Shown here: positions 58,707-64,000 of the stretch, piece after piece
How the letters are laid out: each line of letters starts with the position of its first letter
Position numbering within the stretch: the first letter of the stretch is position 1
Assembly: GCF_000015265.1 (NCBI RefSeq)
Contig: NC_008699.1
Location: 1,550,001-1,614,000 of the forward strand
Source: Nocardioides sp. JS614
Lineage (GTDB): Bacteria > Actinomycetota > Actinomycetes > Propionibacteriales > Nocardioidaceae
Direction: 5' to 3'
Length of the DNA stretch: 64,000 nucleotides
Notes under the pieces: generated by a model
Database searches by the model: none
What the model was told of the DNA's origin: nothing
What the model saw: the letters and a program-made list of their open reading frames with translations, nothing else
Translations under genes and position numbers: made by a program

Positions 58707-59630
58707 GTGACGTATCCGCACCAGCAGCTCGCGGCCAACCCCCACGACCGCACCGCGCTGCACCGCGGCGACGACGAGTGGCTCGACCAGCGGTGGGCCG
58801 ACCCCGAGTCGCGGGTGCTCGTCGTCTCCGGCACCCGGATCCGGCCCCGCGACGGCCAGGTCGAGTGGGTCTCGCCCGCGGAGGCGCCGGAGGGCCTTCG
58901 CGTGCTGCTGGGCGAGCGCGACGGGCGGGCGTGGTTCGCGGTGGTGACCGATGCGGCGCTCTCGAAGACCGGCGAACCGGGCGAGTGGACGCCACTGCGA
59001 GGCCTGCTGCCCCGGCTGGTCGAGGGCGCGGTCGACGACGCGGTCACCGGCGCCCCGCTGGTGTTCCACGCCCTCGGCCTGGCCGAGTGGCTCTTCGTGA
59101 CCCGGTTCTGCCCGCGCTGCGGTGAGCCGCTGCGACCCCGGTCCTCGGGCCACGAGCTGGTCTGCGACAACGGGCACACCCAGTTCCCGCGCACCGACCC
59201 GGCCGTGATCATGCTCGTGACGTCGGGCGAGCCCGGGGTCGAGGACGAGCGCTGCCTCCTCGGCCGGCAGGCGGTCTGGCCCGAGGGGCGCTACTCGACC
59301 CTCGCCGGCTTCTGCGAGCCGGGCGAGACGCTCGAGGACGCCGTACGCCGGGAGGTCCTCGAGGAGGTCGGCATCCGGGTGGGCGATGTGGAGTACTTCG
59401 GCAACCAGCCCTGGCCGCTGCCCGCCAGCCTGATGCTGGGCTTCGTGGGCCGGGCGCTGACCACCGAGGTGCGCGTGGACGAGCACGAGATCGAGGACGC
59501 CCGCTGGTTCACCCGCGCCGAGATGAGGGCGCTGGCCGAGGCCGGCACCCTGGTCCTCCCCGGCGGCGTCTCGATCAGCCGGTCCCTGGTCGAGCACTGG
59601 TACGGCGGCCCGCTCCCCGGCCACTGGTAG
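58707..59630 (+). CDS. nudC: NAD(+) diphosphatase NudC
   Basis: A 307-residue Nudix hydrolase. A zinc ribbon (CPRCGEPL and a later Cys in LVCDNG) precedes the Nudix box GFCEPGETLEDAVRREVLEEVGI, and the NudC-specific NQPWPLPASLMLGF lies after it. NudC hydrolyses NAD(H) and removes NAD caps from RNA. GTG start at 58707 with GGGCTAACCTCGCCC upstream, no strong ribosome-binding site. From memory, nudC, mycoredoxin and uvrD2 are neighbours in mycobacteria too (Rv3199c, Rv3198A, Rv3198c). It converges on the mycoredoxin gene. Confidence 0.93.
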   Translation: MTYPHQQLAANPHDRTALHRGDDEWLDQRWADPESRVLVVSGTRIRPRDGQVEWVSPAEAPEGLRVLLGERDGRAWFAVVTDAALSKTGEPGEWTPLRGLLPRLVEGAVDDAVTGAPLVFHALGLAEWLFVTRFCPRCGEPLRPRSSGHELVCDNGHTQFPRTDPAVIMLVTSGEPGVEDERCLLGRQAVWPEGRYSTLAGFCEPGETLEDAVRREVLEEVGIRVGDVEYFGNQPWPLPASLMLGFVGRALTTEVRVDEHEIEDARWFTRAEMRALAEAGTLVLPGGVSISRSLVEHWYGGPLPGHW

Positions 59631-59727
59631 CCGCGTCTCGCGGGATCGGACTCGTGGTCGGTCGTCCGACGACGTGGTTACGGTCGGCGCGGACGCCGAA
59701 GACCCCAACCCGCCGCCGGCGGGTCGA

Positions 59728-59976
59728 TCACACGGAGAGCGCGGCGAGCTTCTCCTTGACCTGGGCCACGGACGGGTTGGTCTGGGCGGTGCCGTCGGGG
59801 TAGACGAGGGTGGGGACGGTCTGGTTGCCGTTGTTGGCGGACTCGACGATCTTGGCCGCCTCGGGGCTCTGCTCGATGTCGACGATCTCGTAGGCGATGT
59901 CCTCACGGTCGAGCTGGCTCTTGAGCCGGTGGCAGTAGCCGCACCACGGGGTCGTGTACATCGTGAAGGAGCTCAT
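59728..59976 (-). CDS. mrx1: mycoredoxin (glutaredoxin-like)
   Basis: An 82-residue thioredoxin-fold protein: FTMYTTPWCGYCHRLKSQLD with the redox WCGYC motif, then TVPTLVYPDG with the cis-Pro, as in mycoredoxin-1. It would reduce mycothiol mixed disulfides in the cytoplasm. The ATG at 59976 (MSSFTMYTT) is the family start even though the frame continues upstream. It is divergent from uvrD2, with 77 bp between the starts, and converges with nudC, a neighbourhood I recall from mycobacteria. Confidence 0.9.
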   Translation of the reverse strand: MSSFTMYTTPWCGYCHRLKSQLDREDIAYEIVDIEQSPEAAKIVESANNGNQTVPTLVYPDGTAQTNPSVAQVKEKLAALSV

Positions 59977-60053
59977 CTGGGACTGTCGCCTCCGGCGTCT
60001 AGGGTTTGACTGCACCCGGTCCAACGCCCCGTCCCTAGGAGATGTTCCCCCGA

Positions 60054-62120
60054 ATGGCCACGCCCGCCGACCTGCTGACCGCGCTCGATCCCGAGCAGCG
60101 CCAGGTCGCGGAGGCACTGCGCGGGCCGGTCCGGGTGCTCGCCGGCGCGGGCACCGGCAAGACCCGCGCGATCACGCACCGGATCGCGTACGGCGTGGCC
60201 TCCGGGGTCTACGCGCCCACCGAGGTGCTCGCGGTCACGTTCACCACGCGAGCGGCCGGCGAGATGCGCAGTCGGCTGCGCGCCCTGGGCGCCGGCCCGG
60301 TCCAGGCCCGCACCTTCCACTCGGCCGCGCTGCGCCAGCTGCGCTACTTCTGGCCGACCTCCTATGGCACCGAGCTGCCCACGCTCATCGAGTCCAAGAT
60401 CGGCCTGCTGGCCACGGCCGCCCGGCGCCAGCGGCTCAACGCCGACCAGGCGCTGCTGCGTGACCTGGCCTCGGAGGTCGAGTGGGCCAAGGTCAGCAAC
60501 GTCCACCCGGACGAGTACCCCATCGTCGCCGCCCAGCGGGGCCGCAGCGTCTCGGGCCACGACCCCGACACCGTCGCCCGGGTCTTCGGGAGCTACGAGG
60601 AGGTCAAGCGCGGCCAGGGCCGGATGGACATGGAGGACGTCCTGCTGCTGACCGCCGGGCTGCTCGCCGAGGACGAGCGGGTCGCGGCCCAGGTGCGCCG
60701 CCAGTACAAGTGGTTCGTCGTCGACGAGTTCCAGGACGTCTCGCCGATCCAGTCCGCGCTCCTCGACCTGTGGCTCGGCGGCCGCGACGAGCTGTGCGTG
60801 GTCGGCGACCCGGCGCAGACCATCTACTCCTTCGCCGGGGCGAACGCCGCCTACCTGCGCGACTTCCCGACCCGCCACCCCGGCACGACCTCCATCGAGC
60901 TGGTCCGCAACTACCGCTCCACCCCCGAGGTCGTCGGGGCCGCCAACGCGCTGCTCGGCGGGTCCGCGAGCGCCGGCGTCCAGCTCCGGGCACAGCGGCC
61001 CTCGGGGCCGCCGGTCACCTACACGCCGCGGCCCGACGAGGTCGCCGAGGCCGAGTCGGTCGCCGCGCAGGTGCTCCGGCTGCGCGATGCCGGCCGCTCG
61101 CTCGGTGAGGTGGCCGTGCTGTTCCGCATCAACGCCCAGTCCGAGGCGTTCGAGGAGGCCCTGGCCGCGCGCGGCCTCCCGTACGTCGTGCGCGGCGCCG
61201 CTCGGTTCTTCGACCGGCCGGAGGTCCGCGAGGCGGTCACCCGGCTGCGTGGCGCGGCCCGATCCGGCGAGGCCGCCCGAGCCGCCGAGAGCGGCGACGG
61301 CGACTGGGTCGACGTGGTGCGGGCGATCCTGGCCGGCATGGGCTGGAGCCCGGAGGCACCCACGACCCGCGGCCAGACCCGCGACCGGTGGGAGTCCTGG
61401 CAGGCACTGGTGGACCAGGCCGCCCAGTTCGCCGCCGAGTCGGCACGCGACGGCGAGGCCGCCGACCTCGACGCGTTCGTCGACCACCTCGACCGGCGCG
61501 CCGCCGAGCAGCACGCCCCGGTCGCCGACGGGGTCACCCTCGCGACCTTCCACGCCGCCAAGGGCCTGGAGTGGGACTCGGTGTTCCTCTGTGGCCTCCA
61601 GGACGGCACCCTGCCCATAACCTACGCCGACACCCCGGCCGCGGTCGAGGAGGAGCGCCGGCTCCTCTACGTCGGCATCACCCGGGCCCGCGTCGACCTC
61701 ACGCTGTCCTGGGCGCTCTCGCGCAACCCCGGCGGCCGCGCCTCCCGCAAGCCCTCGCGCTTCCTCGAGCCGCTGCTGCCTGACGACGCGCGCGCCACGC
61801 GCGAGCGGCCGCGCGGCCGCAAGGTCGCCAACTGTCGCGAGTGCGGGCGTCCGCTCGCCACCGGCCAGGAGCTCAAGCGCGGCCGCTGCGCGGACTGCCC
61901 GGCGTCGTACGACGAGGAGCTCTTCGAGCGACTGCGCGAGTGGCGCCGCGAGCGCGCCGGGGAGGAGAGCGTCCCCGCGTTCGTGGTCTTCACCGACGCC
62001 ACCCTCCAGCTGATCGCCGAGCACAAGCCGCGCACACCGGAAGCGCTGCTGCGGATCAACGGGATCGGCCGGTCCAAGCTCGAGCGGTACGGCGACGAGG
62101 TGCTCACGGTCGTCGGCTGA
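60054..62120 (+). CDS. uvrD2: ATP-dependent DNA helicase UvrD2
   Basis: A 688-residue superfamily 1 helicase: Walker A GAGTGKT (residues 31-37), TFTTRAAGEMRSRL, VVDEFQDVSPIQ, VGDPAQTIYSFAGA, TFHAAKGLEWDSVFL and YVGITRARVDL. C-terminal to the motor are four cysteines (CRECGRPL and CADC) and an HRDC-type domain (FVVFTDATLQLIAEHKPRTPEALL), the signature combination of UvrD2. It unwinds DNA with Ku or repair partners in actinobacteria. ATG at 60054 has AGGAG 12 nt upstream; ATG 60042 directly abuts the same AGGAG. It is followed by whiB7, as in mycobacteria. Confidence 0.92.
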   Translation: MATPADLLTALDPEQRQVAEALRGPVRVLAGAGTGKTRAITHRIAYGVASGVYAPTEVLAVTFTTRAAGEMRSRLRALGAGPVQARTFHSAALRQLRYFWPTSYGTELPTLIESKIGLLATAARRQRLNADQALLRDLASEVEWAKVSNVHPDEYPIVAAQRGRSVSGHDPDTVARVFGSYEEVKRGQGRMDMEDVLLLTAGLLAEDERVAAQVRRQYKWFVVDEFQDVSPIQSALLDLWLGGRDELCVVGDPAQTIYSFAGANAAYLRDFPTRHPGTTSIELVRNYRSTPEVVGAANALLGGSASAGVQLRAQRPSGPPVTYTPRPDEVAEAESVAAQVLRLRDAGRSLGEVAVLFRINAQSEAFEEALAARGLPYVVRGAARFFDRPEVREAVTRLRGAARSGEAARAAESGDGDWVDVVRAILAGMGWSPEAPTTRGQTRDRWESWQALVDQAAQFAAESARDGEAADLDAFVDHLDRRAAEQHAPVADGVTLATFHAAKGLEWDSVFLCGLQDGTLPITYADTPAAVEEERRLLYVGITRARVDLTLSWALSRNPGGRASRKPSRFLEPLLPDDARATRERPRGRKVANCRECGRPLATGQELKRGRCADCPASYDEELFERLREWRRERAGEESVPAFVVFTDATLQLIAEHKPRTPEALLRINGIGRSKLERYGDEVLTVVG

Positions 62121-62194
62121 GGTGCCCCGCCGAGACGCCTGCCGAGACGTCGGTCGAGGCGTCGAAGGCCCCCTCGGCGGCAACTCCTCCAGAA

Positions 62195-62250
62195 ATTTCG
62201 CGAAATACCCACTAAATGGTTTGCCCATTACAGCGGGGAGACGATACGTT
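62195..62250 (+). promoter_or_regulatory. probable whiB7 promoter region
   Basis: TTGCCC (62221-62226) and TACGTT (62245-62250) are separated by 18 bp and form the best hexamer pair here. An AT-rich ACTAAATGG lies just upstream of the -35, the arrangement described for WhiB7-dependent promoters, which would allow autoactivation. The exact palindrome ATTTCGCGAAAT at 62195-62206 sits just above. This is the most AT-rich stretch of the neighbourhood. Confidence 0.65.
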
Positions 62251-62322
62251 TCCTCAGAACCAACCGCACGCGCACACGGTCCTGGCAAGATCGGCGCCCG
62301 ACGCACCGAAGGAGGTGGCCTC

Positions 62323-62556
62323 GTGAACAGCATCAAGCTCCGGAAGACGGCTCAGACCCCGTCGCCCTTCGGCATGCCCATTTCCGGCCACGCCTTCGGC
62401 GTGACCACGCGTGCCACCGATCGCTGCGCCGCCGCCACGCTCGTCGTGCGCGACCGCGAGGCCGTCATCGGCAGCACCACGGGCACCGCTGAGGACGCGG
62501 GTCTCACCCAGTCCTACTTCCCGGGAACCCCTGCCTGGAGACCACCGACCTGTTGA
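62323..62556 (+). CDS. upstream ORF of the whiB7 leader
   Basis: A 77-codon ORF starting at GTG 62323 with AAGGAGGTGG upstream, a near-perfect ribosome-binding site, and ending at TGA 62554-62556. The product (MNSIKLRKTAQTPSPFGMP..) has no recognised domain. Its last ~10 codons overlap the 5' arm of the proposed antiterminator, and its stop lies in a small hairpin. This is the arrangement expected of a regulatory uORF whose translation controls the downstream terminator, as reported for whiB7 leaders of mycobacteria. It is likely a regulatory peptide and may have no protein function. Confidence 0.7.
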   Translation: MNSIKLRKTAQTPSPFGMPISGHAFGVTTRATDRCAAATLVVRDREAVIGSTTGTAEDAGLTQSYFPGTPAWRPPTC

Positions 62557-62626
62557 CACCCAACAGCCATCGGCAGCCTCCAGGCCGCGGACCCGAACCC
62601 CGGGATCCGCGGCCTTCTTGTTTCTC
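62533..62626 (+). terminator. whiB7 leader attenuator: antiterminator and intrinsic terminator
   Basis: Terminator: GGCCGCGGA (62583-62591) pairs with TCCGCGGCC (62606-62614), extended by CCCG/CGGG, followed by TTCTTGTTTCTC. Competing structure: GCCTGGAG (62533-62540) is exactly complementary to CTCCAGGC (62578-62585), which overlaps the terminator's left arm; CTGTTG/CAACAG lies inside. Ribosomes finishing the uORF would break the competing stem and allow termination; stalled ribosomes would favour read-through into whiB7. Confidence 0.7.
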
Positions 62627-62694
62627 AAGACGGAACAAGAGTCCGGCCAGCACCGCACACCCAACGCGATCAGGTCAGAAGAAGGAGGTGAAAC

Positions 62695-63018
62695 ATGACC
62701 ATCAGTGAACTCGTCCGCACCGATGGGGCTGCCGAGGTGACCCTGGGCCAGCTGCACGACCAGGCCCTCCAGGTCGACGACGAGCTGCTCCCGTGCCGGG
62801 CCAACAACCCCGAGCTCTGGTTCGCCGAGTCGCCCAGCGACGTGGAGCACGCCAAGACGCTGTGCCAGGACTGCCCGGTCCGGGCCATGTGCCTTGACGG
62901 CGCGCTCGAACGCCGCGAGCCCTGGGGAGTCTGGGGAGGCCAGCTCTTCCTCCAGGGAGTGGTGATCCCCCGCAAGCGGCCCCGGGGCCGGCCTCGCAAG
63001 AACGAGGTCGCGGCCTGA
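62695..63018 (+). CDS. whiB7: transcriptional regulator WhiB7
   Basis: A 107-residue WhiB-family iron-sulfur protein. Cys34, Cys57, Cys60 and Cys66 (LLPCRAN, LCQDCPVRAMC) bind the 4Fe-4S cluster; EPWGVWGG is the sigma-contact region; and the C-terminal RPRGRPRK (about residues 95-102) is an AT-hook, the hallmark of WhiB7. With SigA it activates intrinsic antibiotic-resistance genes. Position downstream of uvrD2 matches mycobacteria. GAAGGAGGTG lies 4 nt before the ATG at 62695, an unusually strong ribosome-binding site. Expression is probably set by the uORF and terminator in the leader and by autoactivation. Confidence 0.93.
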   Translation: MTISELVRTDGAAEVTLGQLHDQALQVDDELLPCRANNPELWFAESPSDVEHAKTLCQDCPVRAMCLDGALERREPWGVWGGQLFLQGVVIPRKRPRGRPRKNEVAA

Positions 63019-63097
63019 CCCACGCCGACCGACGCACCACCGCTGCACCCGCAGCACCGATCGTCCATCTTCGACAACGACGTCAAAGGAAACCGAC

Positions 63098-63262
63098 ATG
63101 ATCCACAGCCACGACCTCCTGGCACGAGCGCACGTAGCCGCTCGCTTGGGTGAGGCGCAGCAGTGCCGACCGGGCCGCCAGCTGACCCGCGTGGTCCACT
63201 CGGGCCGCAGGGCCGAGCAGCTCGCTCAGCAGGCCCGTCTCGCCATCGCCCGCACGCTCTGA
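63098..63262 (+). CDS. small basic protein, tandem paralogue 1
   Basis: A 54-residue protein starting at ATG 63098 with AAAGGA upstream. The pattern LLARAHVAARLGEAQQCRPG..LAQQARLAIARTL is repeated in the next small gene, so the two are tandem paralogues. It is predicted to be helical, rich in Arg, Ala, Gln and Leu, without a known domain. It is too short for most gene finders but has a ribosome-binding site and a coding-like paralogue, which supports it. It follows whiB7 by 79 bp. Confidence 0.6.
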   Translation: MIHSHDLLARAHVAARLGEAQQCRPGRQLTRVVHSGRRAEQLAQQARLAIARTL

Positions 63263-63298
63263 GCGTGCTGCCACCGAACACGAAAGCCCGACTTTCCC

Positions 63299-63505
63299 AT
63301 GAAGAACACCCAGACCACTGACCCGAACGGAACCATCGAGATGAATCTCCTCCACGAAAACCTGGCCAGAGCGCAAATGTCCGAGCGCCTGGGAGAGGCG
63401 CGGCAGCTCCGGCGCGGCCACCAGCTGGCCCGTGCCCGTCGGCTCAGCCGCAAGGCCGAGCAGGCAGCGCAGCAGGCTCGGCTGGCCCTCGCCCGCGCGC
63501 TGTAG
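63299..63505 (+). CDS. small basic protein, tandem paralogue 2
   Basis: A 68-residue protein (ATG 63299; ATG 63341 is an alternative that gives 54 residues and aligns end-to-end with paralogue 1). Shared pattern with the preceding gene: LL....LARA....RLGEA.Q.R.G.QL.R......R.AEQ.AQQARLA.AR.L. Predicted amphipathic helices with many Arg and Ala; possibly nucleic-acid binding. Function unknown. A strong hairpin at 63550-63585 ends the unit. Confidence 0.65.
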   Translation: MKNTQTTDPNGTIEMNLLHENLARAQMSERLGEARQLRRGHQLARARRLSRKAEQAAQQARLALARAL

Positions 63506-63549
63506 TACCAGTCCGGACTCACCCCTTCCCTGATCGCGGGTGCTGAGAA

Positions 63550-63585
63550 GAGAGCCGGGTACGACGACCGTCGTACCCGGCTCTC
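63550..63585 (+). terminator. perfect 16-bp hairpin terminator
   Basis: GAGAGCCGGGTACGAC (63550-63565) and GTCGTACCCGGCTCTC (63570-63585) pair exactly around GACC, just after the small-protein pair and before the zinc-ribbon gene. Confidence 0.8.
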
Positions 63586-63614
63586 GCCATGTCCGGGGCT
63601 ACCCTGGCGGGGTG

Positions 63615-63773
63615 ATGACCTGCGACTTCTGCGGGCGTCAGGAGGCCGACGAGGCCAAGACGCTGACCTGGAGCACCGCGGTCGAGAACGGCCGCAGGCG
63701 GGTGTACTGCGAGGAGTGCTCCCGGGCCAACCTGCGCGCCATGGAGGGCAAGCTCGACAGCGAGTACTGGTGA
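63615..63773 (+). CDS. small zinc-ribbon protein
   Basis: A 52-residue protein with two Cys pairs, CDFCGRQ near the start and YCEECSRANLR, forming a small zinc ribbon. In between, TLTWSTAVENGRRRV resembles short actinobacterial zinc-ribbon proteins of unknown role. ATG 63615 (or GTG 63612) follows GGCGGG. Read upstream, the frame enters the terminator hairpin and is not coding. Confidence 0.7.
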   Translation: MTCDFCGRQEADEAKTLTWSTAVENGRRRVYCEECSRANLRAMEGKLDSEYW

Positions 63774-63806
63774 GGCGGCAACGACCTGCGCGGTGCCGCG
63801 CTCGGC

Positions 63807-64000
63807 TCACCCCACCAGCCCCTGCGCCCAGGAGCAACCGCAGTGCGGGTGCCGGCTCCAGGCGTGCCGCACGGGCTCGAGGTCGAGCCCCACGGTGACC
63901 GTCGCCGACCAGGTCGTCGGCGAGCCCCCCGCGAGGTAGCAGAGCACGTCGCGCACCGCCCAGGCCGCGGCGATCGTCCGCAACGCCGGGTCGTCCGGAC
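63807..64000 (-). CDS. C-terminal part of ThiF-like family protein (5' partial)
   Basis: The minus-strand frame is open from the window end to the stop at 63807-63809. The visible ~64 residues read DPALRTIAAAWAVRDVLCYLAGG, then SATVTVGLDLEPVRHAWSRHPHCGC, which I recall from the C terminus of ThiF/E1-like proteins, some annotated as TOMM precursor leader peptide-binding proteins, with the Cys-Gly-Cys pair possibly binding zinc. The ATP-binding part lies outside the window. From memory, mycobacteria carry such a gene (Rv3196) near whiB7. Confidence 0.5.
   Translation of the reverse strand, partial: PDDPALRTIAAAWAVRDVLCYLAGGSPTTWSATVTVGLDLEPVRHAWSRHPHCGCSWAQGLVG

Overview
The window comes from a very GC-rich actinobacterium, most likely a Nocardioides-type member of the Propionibacteriales. 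Supporting signs are a DUF222/HNH endonuclease, DUF6758, DUF3107, DUF2630 and DUF6318 proteins, MoeZ, mycoredoxin, UvrD2, WhiB7, the AdnAB helicase-nuclease, and many GTG starts with 4-bp stop/start overlaps. No rRNA, tRNA, transposase, phage gene or CRISPR array was seen.

Layout. 1-9 kb: housekeeping genes (channel fragment, histidine phosphatase, HNH endonuclease, DUF6758-PHP pair, SDR, ParA-like ATPase plus L,D-transpeptidase, DEAD-box helicase, ferritin-like protein). 9-13 kb: GlsB-type membrane protein, DUF3107, TetR, MoeZ, secreted serine protease. 13-18 kb: an overlapping DUF4129 / MoxR / DUF58 / membrane protein / alkyltransferase-like operon, then (to 19.6 kb) a drug-type ABC exporter. 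19.7-48.2 kb: an accessory catabolic island. 48.2-64 kb: DJ-1 protein, AdnA-AdnB, lipoprotein and PKD-like secreted protein, flavoprotein, purine nucleoside phosphorylase, NudC, mycoredoxin, UvrD2, WhiB7 with its leader, small proteins, and the end of a ThiF-like gene. From memory, the flanks follow the order of the Mycobacterium tuberculosis Rv3196-Rv3211 neighbourhood, so the catabolic island appears to split a conserved block.

How the island may work. A PucR activator and an NCS2 uracil/xanthine-type permease sit beside a three-subunit molybdenum hydroxylase with a CoxG-like accessory protein, an amidase, and three genes resembling the FdrA / DUF1116 / DUF2877 oxamate carbamoyltransferase. 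Further on lie a cytosine-deaminase-like amidohydrolase with HyuA/HyuB, then carbamate kinase with a barbiturase-type ring-opening amidohydrolase, and a class III CoA-transferase. Together they suggest oxidative pyrimidine breakdown (uracil to barbiturate to ureidomalonate) in which ureidomalonate would be phosphorolysed to carbamoyl phosphate and malonamate, with ATP recovered by carbamate kinase. This would be a variant of the known barbiturase/ureidomalonase route; it is an inference from gene content.

Non-coding content is unusually rich. A gene-free stretch at 32.4-33.4 kb holds two tandem ~270-nt elements whose stems differ by compensatory changes, each preceded by three TGTGG boxes about 22 bp apart. 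The whiB7 leader has an upstream ORF, a terminator and a competing hairpin. At least six families of short palindromic repeats occur between genes, and some appear inside hyuA and hyuB. A head-to-head pair of gene remnants at 43.7-44.5 kb records a deletion.
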